Made by a program: the position numbers and the translations under genes | NCBI RefSeq assembly: GCF_902168135.1 | Contig: NZ_CABHOL010000006.1 | Span: 1 to 64,000 of the forward strand | Length of the DNA: 64,000 nucleotides | Direction of reading: 5' to 3' | Origin: an uncultured Fluviicola sp. | Lineage (GTDB): Bacteria > Bacteroidota > Bacteroidia > Flavobacteriales_D > Crocinitomicaceae | In this document: positions 26,208 to 35,133 of the stretch, piece after piece | Numbering within the stretch: the stretch's first letter is position 1 | How the letters are laid out: each line of letters begins with the position of its first letter | The notes under the pieces: generated by a model | The model's input: the letters and a program-made list of their open reading frames with translations, nothing else | Database searches by the model: none | What the model was told of the DNA's origin: nothing

Positions 26208-26603
26208 ATGTTTAAAATATCCGGAATCTTAAAGGTGAAGAATGATACAGTTCAAGTATCAGAGAAGTTCTCAAAGAGAGAATTTGTTTTAACTGATAAT
26301 GCAAGTATGTATCCTCAGGACATCTTGTTCCAGTTAACTCAGGATAAGTGCAGTTTGATTGATGGATTCAATACTCAGGATCAAATTGAAGTGTCTTTCA
26401 ACTTAAGAGGACGCGAATGGACTAGCCCTCAGGGAGAAGTGAAATACTTTAATACCCTGGAAGCATGGAGAATTGAAAAAGTGGGAGCTGCTTCCATGGG
26501 AGGTGGAATTCCTGCCGGAGGACCAACAGCAATGAACTTAGATCCAATTGCTACTCCGAGTGCTTCTACAGCACCAAGTGATGATGATGATTTACCATTC
26601 TAA
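26208..26603 (+). CDS. DUF3127 protein with SSB-like acidic tail
   Basis: A 131-residue protein. The N-terminal 90 residues match DUF3127 (GILKVKNDTVQVSEKFSKRE, FNLRGREWTSPQGEVKYFN), predicted to form an OB-like beta barrel. A Gly/Pro/Ala/Ser-rich linker leads to the C-terminus SDDDDLPF. That tail closely resembles the SSB protein-interaction tip (the true SSB in this window ends SPNDDLPF). The arrangement suggests a single-stranded nucleic-acid-binding or SSB-partner-recruiting role (inference). It is followed directly by a family A palindrome. Confidence 0.85.
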   Translation: MFKISGILKVKNDTVQVSEKFSKREFVLTDNASMYPQDILFQLTQDKCSLIDGFNTQDQIEVSFNLRGREWTSPQGEVKYFNTLEAWRIEKVGAASMGGGIPAGGPTAMNLDPIATPSASTAPSDDDDLPF

Positions 26604-26611
26604 ATAATTAA

Positions 26612-26659
26612 AAAACAGTAGGGGTGAATCCCGTATGTACGGGACACCCCTACTGTTTT
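26612..26659. repeat. Dispersed palindrome, family A copy 3 (nested hairpin)
   Basis: Outer 15-bp arms AAAACAGTAGGGGTG (26612-26626) / CACCCCTACTGTTTT (26645-26659) enclose a second perfect hairpin CCCGTA-TG-TACGGG (26630-26643). The outer arms share CAGTAGGGG with copy 1. It lies 8 bp after the DUF3127 stop codon and contains a spurious ATG (26635) in frame with the next gene. Confidence 0.9.
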
Positions 26660-26670
26660 ATCTAAAATCT

Positions 26671-27132
26671 ATGAACCCTGAAATTCTGCGCAAATTAAAC
26701 GGCAACATTACCCTCATCCGAATTATTTTCGGAGCATTCCTGTTCGGCATACTTAGCTTTTTGACGGTTATGAGCCTGATCATTGTTCCCGGAAGCCAGC
26801 AAACCGAAACGAATGAGCTGTTCCAACTAATTGCCCCTATTTTCATGGTCACCTCGGTATCAACCAGTATTTTCCTGCGCAAGACAATGCTAGCAAAAGT
26901 CCACAATGAAACAAATCCGTTGAAACTTATAAAGTCCTATACAAACACCCGAATCATTCAAATGGGATTGGTCGATGCATCTGTTATTTTTGCTATTGTT
27001 TGTTACGTGCTTACCACAAATACATTTTTTCTCCTGCTTGCAGGAATAGGTATTCTCTATTTTACATCTCTTTTTCCGCTTGAAAGTAAAGTTATCCGGC
27101 AATTAAAGCTGGACGCTCCTATTGGATTTTAA
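26671..27132 (+). CDS. Small four-helix membrane protein, function unknown
   Basis: A 153-residue protein starting at the ATG at 26671 (MNPEILRKLNGN); an in-frame ATG at 26635 lies inside the preceding repeat and is rejected. Four hydrophobic segments are visible: IRIIFGAFLFGILSFLTVMSL, LIAPIFMVTSVSTSIFLR, MGLVDASVIFAIVCYVL and FFLLLAGIGILYFTSL. There are no conserved catalytic residues that I can name. It is probably an inner-membrane protein of a lineage-specific family. Confidence 0.7.
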   Translation: MNPEILRKLNGNITLIRIIFGAFLFGILSFLTVMSLIIVPGSQQTETNELFQLIAPIFMVTSVSTSIFLRKTMLAKVHNETNPLKLIKSYTNTRIIQMGLVDASVIFAIVCYVLTTNTFFLLLAGIGILYFTSLFPLESKVIRQLKLDAPIGF

Positions 27133-27352
27133 GCGTCATTATGTAGCAGAACTCCTCGATTTGTAGCTTATTTCCCCACTTTTCAGGTCTTGGCACAATT
27201 GCTTTCATTCGATCAAAAGGGAATCACATTTCTTTAATTCCTTTAAAAATAAGGGCTTTCAGCTTTTGAATTTGTCATTTTGAATTCATCATTCAAATTG
27301 TGGTATCCTTTTTCTTAGTGTTTCCGCAGAAATCATTTAAAAATTAAATACC

Positions 27353-27679
27353 ATGAAAAAGTTGATCATCGCAGCAATCGCAATTACAACAACAGTATTC
27401 GCTAACGCTCAGGCTCCGGCCCAAACAGAAAATAAAACAACTAAAGCAACAGAAGTTGCAGCAGCAGATGCAACCAATCCTGATCGTGTAAAAATCAAAT
27501 TGGAAGAATTACCGGCAGCGGTCCGAAAAGCATTAACGGAAGATTCATTCCAGGGATGGACTGCTAAACAAGCGTACATCGTAAAAGCAGAAAAACCCTA
27601 TTACGAAGTAGAATTGTCAAACACGAAAGCAGAAATGAACGTTGTGAAATTCAGAGAAGACGGAACAGTGATCAAATAA
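27353..27679 (+). CDS. Small periplasmic protein, PepSY-like
   Basis: A 108-residue exported protein: signal peptide MKKLIIAAIAITTTVFANAQ, an Ala/Thr-rich linker, then a 60-residue domain (VKIKLEELPAAVRKALTEDS ... YYEVELSNTKAEMNVVKFRE) whose pattern, a helix then KAxYYEVEL/xVKFxExG strands, resembles the PepSY-like proteins often linked to two-component systems in Bacteroidota. Such proteins are thought to act in the periplasm, perhaps as signal inhibitors. It is next to, but terminated before, the sigma-54 response regulator. Confidence 0.72.
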   Translation: MKKLIIAAIAITTTVFANAQAPAQTENKTTKATEVAAADATNPDRVKIKLEELPAAVRKALTEDSFQGWTAKQAYIVKAEKPYYEVELSNTKAEMNVVKFREDGTVIK

Positions 27680-27699
27680 GCTTTTCCTTAAATAATCAT

Positions 27700-27737
27700 A
27701 AGAAAGGTCTCGCTTCTGCCAGACCTTTCTTATTTTT
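27700..27737 (+). terminator. Terminator between the PepSY-like gene and the response regulator
   Basis: Perfect 11-bp stem AAGAAAGGTCT (27700-27710) / AGACCTTTCTT (27721-27731) with a T-rich tail. Confidence 0.9.
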
Positions 27738-27761
27738 ATTAGGAATCACAAAATTTTAGCT

Positions 27762-29090
27762 TTGGGTACCAAAATCCTGTTAATTGAAGACGATCCGACT
27801 TTTGCAAAAATCGTAACTACCTTTCTGACCAAGAAAGGATACTTGATCAACTCTGCTTCAAACCTGAAAGCCGGAGAGCAGCTGCTGCAGTCGGAAAAGT
27901 TTGATTTATTGCTCCTGGATTACCGGTTACCCGACGGAATCGGTTTGGAACTGATCGCTAAAATGGGTACTAAATTCCCGGTATTACCTATTGTGATCAT
28001 TACCAGTTTTGATGATGTGCGAACAGCCGTAAAATCGATTCAATCAGGTGCCTTTGAATACATCATCAAACCCATCAATCCGGATGAACTCCTTCTGGTG
28101 ATCGAATCTGCATTGGATAAAAAAGAACCGGATAAAAAACAGGAACAAAAACCAAAAACAGCTCAGCAATTTATCAAAGGTGAAAGCGACGTTGCAAAAA
28201 AGCTTTACGAATATGTCGACCTGGTTGCTCCTACTGAGATGTCGGTAATGATTATCGGTGAAAGCGGAACGGGAAAAGAACACATTGCGCGTTCTATCCA
28301 CAATCAAAGCAGACGTTCCACCGGGCCTTTTATAGCTGTTGATTGCGGGGTTCTTTCGAAAGAACTTGCTGCCAGCGAATTATTCGGTCATGCAAAAGGT
28401 GCTTTTACAGGCGCATTGCAGGAGAAAGTCGGAGTGATGGAAAAAGCGAATGGCGGAACATTATTCCTGGATGAAATCGGGAATCTCGGCTACGACGTAC
28501 AGGTCAAATTACTTCGCACACTTCAGGAACGCACTATTGAGCCGGTTGGAAGCGGTAAAAGCATTCCGATTGATATCCGGCTGATCAGCGCAACAAACGA
28601 AAACCTGCTCCAGGAAATCGGATCCGGGAATTTCAGGGAAGATATTTATCACCGGATCAATGAATTCAAGATACAGATGCCGGCATTGCGTGAACGCGGA
28701 GTTGACCTGGAACTTTTTATCCGATATTTTGTGGAACAGGCAAATCAGGAATTAGACCGTTCTGTCAAACGGCTTTCTCCGGAAATCATCCAGGTATTCA
28801 AAAAATACGATTGGCCCGGAAATCTGCGTGAGCTTCGAAATGTGATCAAACGATCCGTTTTGTTGAGCAAAAACGATGAAATCGGGATCGAACTCCTTCC
28901 GGAAGAAATGATCTCACGTGCTCGGACAAGCAATCCGAATGATCTGAAATTGGTCCAGGAAACAAACGAACGTGAACTCATCCTGAATGCATTGGTTCAA
29001 ACGCGCTATAACAAAACGAAAGCAGCACAATTACTAAATATCGACCGGAAAACGCTCTATAGCAAGATGGAGAAATATCAGTTGGAATGA
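27762..29090 (+). CDS. Sigma-54-dependent response regulator (NtrC family)
   Basis: A 442-residue regulator with all three domains: receiver (1-120, phosphoacceptor Asp53 in LLLDYRLPDG), AAA+ ATPase (about 143-370; Walker A GESGTGKE, the sigma-54 contact loop GAFTGA, Walker B GGTLFLDEIG, arginine-finger region) and a C-terminal Fis-type helix-turn-helix (TRYNKTKAAQLLNIDRKTLY). It activates sigma-54 promoters as a hexameric ATPase. The reading frame has no ATG near the receiver domain; the best start is TTG at 27762. The probable cognate kinase is encoded convergently at 29296-31746. Confidence 0.93.
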   Translation: MGTKILLIEDDPTFAKIVTTFLTKKGYLINSASNLKAGEQLLQSEKFDLLLLDYRLPDGIGLELIAKMGTKFPVLPIVIITSFDDVRTAVKSIQSGAFEYIIKPINPDELLLVIESALDKKEPDKKQEQKPKTAQQFIKGESDVAKKLYEYVDLVAPTEMSVMIIGESGTGKEHIARSIHNQSRRSTGPFIAVDCGVLSKELAASELFGHAKGAFTGALQEKVGVMEKANGGTLFLDEIGNLGYDVQVKLLRTLQERTIEPVGSGKSIPIDIRLISATNENLLQEIGSGNFREDIYHRINEFKIQMPALRERGVDLELFIRYFVEQANQELDRSVKRLSPEIIQVFKKYDWPGNLRELRNVIKRSVLLSKNDEIGIELLPEEMISRARTSNPNDLKLVQETNERELILNALVQTRYNKTKAAQLLNIDRKTLYSKMEKYQLE

Positions 29091-29295
29091 CTCTTACTTC
29101 AACCGCGATTAAAATGACAAAGAATATTTACCGCAAAGAATGAACGCTTGCGCTGTAGCTTCAGCGAAGGAGCAAAGAGCGCAAAGCAGACATCTGATAA
29201 CCACAGATATTCTAATAATATCACGATTATAACATGCTACTTTTCTATTGACATTTCTTCCTCCTTCATTTTGAGCTGGTTGAATCCTTCAAAAA

Positions 29296-31746
29296 CTAAA
29301 GACTATTCACTGCTTTTTCCAACTCAGGAATAATCTCTTTTGCCTCGTAAAGCGCAATTCCTTTCGCGGTATTCTTCAATTGAACCTCCAGTTCTCTCAA
29401 TTTTGGAGCTAACGTTTTAGAACCCATTTGCCCGAACCTTCCGGCCAAACGGTGCACAAGCAGCAATAACTTTTGCGGATTCTCTTCTTCCAAAGCTTTT
29501 CTCATCGCAGCAAGATCAGCCCTTGAATCAGACACAAATTGAAGTTTGATTTCCCGGAAATCCGTTTCATCTGAAATCATCTCTCTCAAGGCAGAAAAAT
29601 CAAATTCCGTTTCTTTTTTAGCGATCTCCCGAATAGGTGCGTAAAACTCCTGGCTTTTGAACGGTTTTAAAACAATTCCGTCAAATCCGCTCTGAAGAAA
29701 CAGTTCTTTCTCTTCCGGCAGCACCTGGGCTGTTAATGCGATAATCTTTACAGCAGTATGTCCGCGTTTTCTCAACTGCGAGCAGAGTTCAATACCGCTG
29801 ATCCCGTGCATACGTACATCCGCGTAAACCAACCGGATACCTTCATCCCAATCGGCTTCAAGCAGTTCTTGGGGGCTGCTGAATAACCTGAATTCCAGGT
29901 CTTTTTGTTTCAACAATTGTCCGCATAATTTCAAAATGGCAGGATCGTCATCAACCACCCACACTACTCCATCCAATTCGATGGATTTCTGCTCCTGTGG
30001 AACCTGTTTTATATCGTTCATTGCTGCCTTTTCAAAGGAAAAGCGCAGTTCGAATGTTGTTCCTTTTCCCAATGAACTCCAAACACTCATTTCACCATTC
30101 AGCGCTTCCACCAGTTCTTTGACAATGCTCAGCCCCAACCCTGTTCCCGATTGAATCGGTGCATTTCTTGCCTGTTCAAACTGTTGAAAAACTACTTTCA
30201 GGTCTTTTGCACTCATCCCGATACCGGTATCCAGGATTTTAAATAACACTCCAAGCTTCTGATCCTGGTCTTCCAGCTGAACTTCCAGCGAAACCGATCC
30301 TTTTTCAGTGAATTTCACCGCATTGCTCAAAATATTGATCAGGATCTGCTTCAAACGGAAAGCATCCGAAACCACGAGTGATCTTTCCGGTTCAAATTCA
30401 TTGATATCAAAATTCCAGCGTATTCCTTTCTGTTCGCACTGAAAAGACGCCAGATCCGCAACCTCACCAATCATTTCTTTCAAAACGAAAGGCTTTTCGT
30501 CGATCTTAAAATTCGAAGAAATAATGCGTGAATAATCCAGGATCTCATTTACAACCTGTAACAAATGCTCCGAAGCTTTTGAAACCACTTCTACTTTGGA
30601 TTTATCTGTTTGCGGCTCTTTCATCATCAATTCCGAGTACCCCACAATTGTTTGGAGCGGAGAACGGATCTCGTGACTCATATTGGACAGGAAACGCTGC
30701 TTTGCCTGACTGTGAAATTCTGCTTCTTCCCTGGATGCTTCAAGTTGTTTGCGGTATTTATTGAACTTGGAAATATCCCCGATAATAAAACCGATCAATG
30801 CAAAAGCTGCTAACACAAAAATCACTGTCAATATCTTGGTAAAAGCAACCGTTTCACGCGCTATTTGTATCGAAGCGGATGAATTCACCTGTGTATCCAG
30901 GTTTTCCTCCTTTTTCACTTCTCCGATGATTTCCAGCAGGCGGTTGAATAATATATCGTTGCTTTTAATCAGTCTCAACTCCTGTTTCTGAAGGAATCTC
31001 CTTCCCGAATTCCGCTCTGACTCAACCTGGTCTAAAGAAATCCGGATATTTTCAAGTATACTGTCCTTTTTCCGGGAAACAGCCAGTGTATCAATGTGAA
31101 TTTTTGTGTTTTCTTCAACAACTACATACGGTTTCGCTTCAACAACCGGCTGCTTTTTCCTGCGGAACCTTCTTTTCTTTGCCGAAACATCTTCTTTGAC
31201 TACCTGGTCGAAATAGGTGTAGGTCTTGGTCTGTTTCTCAGTAGTTATCACATTCGTGTCTATCTTCAGATTATCCTTATCAACCTGGTCTGCCAATTCT
31301 TCAAACTGCCTGTCTACCAAACCGCTATAGATATAATTGTAACGGGTTTTCAAATATTTTTCAAAGAGCTTGTTCCGCTTAATAAAAATAGAGTCAATCT
31401 CATTTAATCGCTGTACCTGGATCGGGTTTTCGGCAAAAGAATCCTTTAATTGTGTCAGTTTTTCAGAGATTTGGGCAACACGGTTGTCATATTCCGATGA
31501 AGGGTTGTATTTATTCTGTAAAGCTTCTGCCCGGTAAAAGTCATTCAGGCGGCTCAATTCTATTTGCAGGTCGTTCAGGGCTTCAAGCCGGTTATTCGGT
31601 TTGGCCAGGTTTTCCACAACGGTATTGATGCGGTCAAACGCGCTGCGGTTAACGATCCATGTAAACAATGAAACACACAGCACCAAACCGAAAGCCAGGA
31701 TCAGTTTTCCACGGGTCGTCTGCGTAAATCTTTTAGATTGCTCCAA
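29296..31746 (-). CDS. Hybrid sensor histidine kinase with receiver and HPt domains
   Basis: An 816-residue kinase. TM1 (about 13-33) and TM2 (about 302-323) bracket a periplasmic sensor region that is mostly helical, with basic and Glu-rich stretches. Next come a HisKA domain with His358 (FLSNMSHEIRSPLQT), HATPase_c (GIGMS, GTGLGLSIVKELV), a receiver domain with Asp643 (YADVRMHG) and a C-terminal HPt-like domain with His765 (LVHRLAGRFGQMGS). This gives a full internal His-Asp-His phosphorelay that would need an external receiver, and the NtrC-type regulator next door supplies one. The only usable start is a TTG at 31746. Confidence 0.92.
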   Translation of the reverse strand: MEQSKRFTQTTRGKLILAFGLVLCVSLFTWIVNRSAFDRINTVVENLAKPNNRLEALNDLQIELSRLNDFYRAEALQNKYNPSSEYDNRVAQISEKLTQLKDSFAENPIQVQRLNEIDSIFIKRNKLFEKYLKTRYNYIYSGLVDRQFEELADQVDKDNLKIDTNVITTEKQTKTYTYFDQVVKEDVSAKKRRFRRKKQPVVEAKPYVVVEENTKIHIDTLAVSRKKDSILENIRISLDQVESERNSGRRFLQKQELRLIKSNDILFNRLLEIIGEVKKEENLDTQVNSSASIQIARETVAFTKILTVIFVLAAFALIGFIIGDISKFNKYRKQLEASREEAEFHSQAKQRFLSNMSHEIRSPLQTIVGYSELMMKEPQTDKSKVEVVSKASEHLLQVVNEILDYSRIISSNFKIDEKPFVLKEMIGEVADLASFQCEQKGIRWNFDINEFEPERSLVVSDAFRLKQILINILSNAVKFTEKGSVSLEVQLEDQDQKLGVLFKILDTGIGMSAKDLKVVFQQFEQARNAPIQSGTGLGLSIVKELVEALNGEMSVWSSLGKGTTFELRFSFEKAAMNDIKQVPQEQKSIELDGVVWVVDDDPAILKLCGQLLKQKDLEFRLFSSPQELLEADWDEGIRLVYADVRMHGISGIELCSQLRKRGHTAVKIIALTAQVLPEEKELFLQSGFDGIVLKPFKSQEFYAPIREIAKKETEFDFSALREMISDETDFREIKLQFVSDSRADLAAMRKALEEENPQKLLLLVHRLAGRFGQMGSKTLAPKLRELEVQLKNTAKGIALYEAKEIIPELEKAVNSL

Positions 31747-31763
31747 GCTTATACAAGTTAAAA

Positions 31764-31817
31764 TGGTTCAAAACGTTCAAGTGTTTAAACAACTTTGAAC
31801 ATTTAAACTTTTGAACA
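31764..31817. repeat. TTTGAAC/TTTAAAC repeat, copy 2
   Basis: GGTTCAAAACGTTCAAG ... ACTTTGAACATTTAAAC ... TTTTGAAC: GTTCAAA and TTTGAAC words in both orientations around a TTTAAAC centre. It occupies the region upstream of the hybrid kinase start. Compare 19213-19251. Confidence 0.5.
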
Positions 31818-31866
31818 TGTCTAAAATAGCCAGAAATAAACCGGGTAAATATTAAAAAGACCTAAA

Positions 31867-32940
31867 TTATCTCCCTTTCCATTCGGGTTGGGAAACCATC
31901 AGGTAAGCCAATAGCGCAAACAGGTAAACCGGGTAAAACAGTTCAAACAAACCCAATCCCATCAAATCAAAGGAAGAAGGTTTCTTTTTATCCATTTTCA
32001 CCAGCATGAAATCCATTCCGAACTTAAAAGCAATGATCAAAAAAGTGAGCCAGTAAACCCCGGCAAAAAAGGTGATGATCAGCAATAAGAAATAGTATAG
32101 ATGTAATCCTACAGCCCAGATTCCTAAAAAATTGTTCAATGAATCGGCAACATGGTTTGTTTTTCCCACCCATCTAACGCGCTGTTCCATCACTTCGGAA
32201 ATCGTTTCCGGTGTTTCCGTTTCGACCTTCAAAGCTTCGTTTTCTACGATTTCAATTCGTTTACCGGATCCTCGGAAAGCTCTCAGGGTATAAATATCAT
32301 CACCGCTTAAAATATGGTCGTGATCATCGATATCGTCTACCTGGTCGAAACTCGATACATGAATCAGCAAATTAGCCCCGCTGCAGTTAACCGGTCTTGC
32401 CCAACCTGCAATTCCTTTATTCAAAAGTGTTGTGAAGAGGTATTCCAACGTAAAAAATGACTGCCACCAATGCTTACCGGTCATTTCTACCGGAAGAATG
32501 ATCAACTCAGCTTCCGGAAGCATCAGCATCGATTTCATATATTCCTTACCGAAAGAAACATCAGCATCCATCGTTAAGCAGTATTCTGTTCGAACATGGT
32601 CCATCCCAAAACGGATTGCACGCTTCTTCCCCCTTTGTTCTTCCGGCAAATGCAGTAAGCGGATCGGGAAAGCATCCATTTCCTTAAACAAGTCAATATA
32701 CGAATCCGAAGAATGGTCGTTCACAAAGATCCATTGAGCCGGCTGGTAGCGCTGTGCATAAATGCATTCCAAAAACTGTTCGAGGTTATGTGCCTCATTC
32801 CGAAAAGGAATTACAACCGAAATTTCATCGATTGCCATCATTTTTTTAGTGTTACGGCTTACCCGAAGGCGATTCACTCCAAACAAAAGTGTCAATATCG
32901 AAAGGATGTAAAGAAGTACCCATGAACCAATCAACCACAT
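31867..32940 (-). CDS. Family 2 glycosyltransferase (membrane-anchored)
   Basis: A 357-residue protein. An N-terminal membrane helix (about 4-21) is followed by a GT-A domain: ISVVIPFRNEAHNLEQFL (nucleotide-sugar binding), MDADVSFGKEYM (DxD metal motif) and, further on, a QRVRW motif typical of processive/GT2 synthases. Three hydrophobic segments near the C-terminus (285-350) anchor it to the inner membrane. Its gene is 3 bp downstream of a flippase-like gene, a pairing that suggests the two build or move a polyprenyl- or lipid-linked sugar. The acceptor is unknown. Confidence 0.88.
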   Translation of the reverse strand: MWLIGSWVLLYILSILTLLFGVNRLRVSRNTKKMMAIDEISVVIPFRNEAHNLEQFLECIYAQRYQPAQWIFVNDHSSDSYIDLFKEMDAFPIRLLHLPEEQRGKKRAIRFGMDHVRTEYCLTMDADVSFGKEYMKSMLMLPEAELIILPVEMTGKHWWQSFFTLEYLFTTLLNKGIAGWARPVNCSGANLLIHVSSFDQVDDIDDHDHILSGDDIYTLRAFRGSGKRIEIVENEALKVETETPETISEVMEQRVRWVGKTNHVADSLNNFLGIWAVGLHLYYFLLLIITFFAGVYWLTFLIIAFKFGMDFMLVKMDKKKPSSFDLMGLGLFELFYPVYLFALLAYLMVSQPEWKGR

Positions 32941-32943
32941 AAC

Positions 32944-33867
32944 TTATTTTTTTCTTTTCGGAAGCCAGATAAAACTACTCATAAATGCCGGCAGAGCGAT
33001 ATTTATGAGATAAATAATAATACTTGAAACAATCACATCAGGAACGGAAACAGCTGTTCCTGCAAAAACAAATAAAGCCGCTGTTTCGCGGATCAGCACT
33101 TTCCCGGACCACAAGGAAGGAATAAAGGACGTGAAGAGATAAATCAACCAGATCTGTGTTACCAAAAACCAAAAGTCTTCATAACCGAAAGTCACAAATA
33201 GCAAAACATATTGCAAACTAAAGACCAAAAATCGAATCGTTGAAAAGAGGAGAAAAGGCCATTTCAGGTTTTGGTAGCGCCCCCGGATACTTTGCAGCCT
33301 TCTGACAAATGGAATCCGGCTTCTCCTTTGAGGCAGTAAATAATCCCCGAAGAAGTATAAAAGCAGAATTACCGCAGCTCCCAAACTGGTTGTAATCCAC
33401 AAGGAATTAGAATGACCATACTTCAGCACCACTGCAAACAATCCGAAAAGCAAAGTTGGTATCAGCTGGCTCAGGTTAGCCAGTGCGGTTGAGAAGATGA
33501 TGTAAATTGTTTGTCTTTTTTGGAAATAAATCAATCTTCCCAGGAAATTTCCCCAACCGTTGGGTGACATAAAACCGGAAGCTACTCCTGCCCAAAAAGC
33601 ATTGGTTACGAGCTTGGGTTCTACGTGTAAAGGGTCAGTGATTTTCTTCCACTTCAGGAATTCCATCCATAAATTGGGAACGAGCAATAAGAAAGACAAT
33701 GCCAATGCCCACCAGTGTTTTATATCGAGTCCTTTGGCACGCTCCCAATCCACATTCCTCAACTGGAAATACAGTGTCCAGATTACGGCAGCAAATACCA
33801 ATAATTTGAATAATGTAATTAAACCAGCTCGTTTTTTAGTAGCTTTAGCCTCCTCTTTCATTTGCAT
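32944..33867 (-). CDS. LPG synthase TM-region/UPF0104 flippase-like membrane protein
   Basis: A 307-residue inner-membrane protein with seven to eight hydrophobic helices, resembling the UPF0104 (lysylphosphatidylglycerol synthetase TM region) family. Landmarks: an N-terminal helix ([20 protein letters not shown]), the [19 protein letters not shown] loop and [19 protein letters not shown]. Family members flip or polymerise lipids. The start is the ATG at 33867, or the ATG at 33861; with the first, the start codon overlaps that of the divergent ruvC by 2 bp (CATG). Confidence 0.85.
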   Translation of the reverse strand: MQMKEEAKATKKRAGLITLFKLLVFAAVIWTLYFQLRNVDWERAKGLDIKHWWALALSFLLLVPNLWMEFLKWKKITDPLHVEPKLVTNAFWAGVASGFMSPNGWGNFLGRLIYFQKRQTIYIIFSTALANLSQLIPTLLFGLFAVVLKYGHSNSLWITTSLGAAVILLLYFFGDYLLPQRRSRIPFVRRLQSIRGRYQNLKWPFLLFSTIRFLVFSLQYVLLFVTFGYEDFWFLVTQIWLIYLFTSFIPSLWSGKVLIRETAALFVFAGTAVSVPDVIVSSIIIYLINIALPAFMSSFIWLPKRKK

Positions 33868-34423
33868 GGCCGAAGATAAAATAATTTTAGGGATTGACCC
33901 CGGAACAACTGTATTAGGATATGGATTAATTCATATTAAAGGCACGAAAATTGAAATGCTCAACTTCGGAATTATCCAGTTGAACAAACTCGGCAATCAA
34001 CCGGATAAGCTGAAACGCATTTTTGATCGCATTGACGGGCTTATGGAAGAATACAAACCGGACGAAATGGCCATTGAAGCACCTTTCTTCGGAAAGAATG
34101 TCCAATCCATGTTAAAATTAGGAAGAGCACAAGGTGTTGCCATTGCAGCCTCACTGAGAAGAAATATTCCTTACGAGGAATATACCCCGAAACGCATCAA
34201 ACAGGCCATCACCGGAAACGGAAATGCGTCCAAAGAACAAGTTGCTGCAATGCTCCAAACCCTGCTCCGCTTTGAAGAGCTTCCCAAATATTTGGATGCC
34301 ACAGACGGACTTGCAGCAGCTGTATGTCATCATTTCTCCAAGGGAATCGGTGAGAACAATAAAAGCAAAGGCGGCGGGTGGAGCAGTTTTTTGAGTAAAA
34401 ACCCCGAACGAAAAGTCAGATGA
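33866..34423 (+). CDS. ruvC: Holliday junction resolvase RuvC
   Basis: A 185-residue endonuclease that resolves four-way junctions with RuvAB. Catalytic acidic residues sit in the expected motifs: Asp11 (GIDPGTT), Glu in [11 protein letters not shown], and the C-terminal [12 protein letters not shown] aspartate pair. The start at 33866 ([13 protein letters not shown]) places the first motif at the N-terminus; the long open frame upstream to 33560 is only the antisense of the flippase gene. Its last 4 bp overlap the next gene (ATGA). Confidence 0.95.
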   Translation: MAEDKIILGIDPGTTVLGYGLIHIKGTKIEMLNFGIIQLNKLGNQPDKLKRIFDRIDGLMEEYKPDEMAIEAPFFGKNVQSMLKLGRAQGVAIAASLRRNIPYEEYTPKRIKQAITGNGNASKEQVAAMLQTLLRFEELPKYLDATDGLAAAVCHHFSKGIGENNKSKGGGWSSFLSKNPERKVR

Positions 34424-35130
34424 AAAACGTCCTGTTAACTACCATTTTTCTGCTTTCATTGGCGTCTTCCATTCATGCACAGGAGGTTTTTGAATGGTAT
34501 GAAGGTTATTGCCTTTCAAGAGCACAGATAAATCCTGAGAAAGCCACTTACATGCAGGTTCAAAATGTGCATTACACCTTGGCTCAGGCTTCCGAATTAA
34601 GCCAGCCGTTCCTGGCTTATCAGCCAAAAGACACCGCTTATTTAAGTGCAAAAAACATCCGGTTTGAGTGTTCTAATTTCCTGTCTGAATTGGAAGGAAT
34701 GGAATACCCGAAAGGTGAATATTGGACTACTATCAAAAAATTGAGGTTGGAAAACCTGAGAGAGCAGTGTCTGCTTCGCGAAAAAGCGGTCATCGCTTTA
34801 AATGAACCTAAAGCTTTGAAGGGAACTCCCTATTGCAAAGAATGTTCCCGGTATGTCACTGCATTGGAAAAAGGAGGAAAAACCCTGCTCAGTTTGTGGA
34901 AAGAAATTCACGAAAAAGAAGTCGCCGGTGCACTGGATCCCGATCCGATAAACAAAGCATTCGAACAACATTGGAATGCCCCTAACCAGGAATTATGGGC
35001 AAGAATTGAAGTTCTGCGTTATGGCTGGTGGAATTGCATACTGGAAAACCAAAAAGTATGGTTCGACGAAGATCAATATCGTATTGAATTCAAAAAACTA
35101 ATGACTTCCGTTCAACTGGAATGCCATTAA
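34420..35130 (+). CDS. Hypothetical exported protein
   Basis: A 236-residue protein with a signal peptide ([21 protein letters not shown]). It has five or six cysteines ([36 protein letters not shown]) and a largely helical body, consistent with a disulfide-linked periplasmic protein. I do not recognise the family. It overlaps the ruvC stop by 4 bp so is probably translationally coupled to it, although nothing about the protein suggests DNA repair. It converges with the DUF4296 gene, with 3 bp between the stops. Confidence 0.65.
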   Translation: MKNVLLTTIFLLSLASSIHAQEVFEWYEGYCLSRAQINPEKATYMQVQNVHYTLAQASELSQPFLAYQPKDTAYLSAKNIRFECSNFLSELEGMEYPKGEYWTTIKKLRLENLREQCLLREKAVIALNEPKALKGTPYCKECSRYVTALEKGGKTLLSLWKEIHEKEVAGALDPDPINKAFEQHWNAPNQELWARIEVLRYGWWNCILENQKVWFDEDQYRIEFKKLMTSVQLECH

Positions 35131-35133
35131 GAA

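Noticed and set aside
26635-26670. Earlier ATG for the small membrane protein
   Set aside because: It lies inside the family A palindrome and the added residues are repeat-derived.
29148-29333. 61-codon ORF between the response regulator and kinase
   Set aside because: Its 3' part overlaps the kinase gene and the product shows no recognisable feature; the gap looks like low-complexity intergenic DNA.
33560-33865. Long upstream extension of the ruvC frame
   Set aside because: It is antisense to the flippase-like gene and the RuvC family starts at [11 protein letters not shown].
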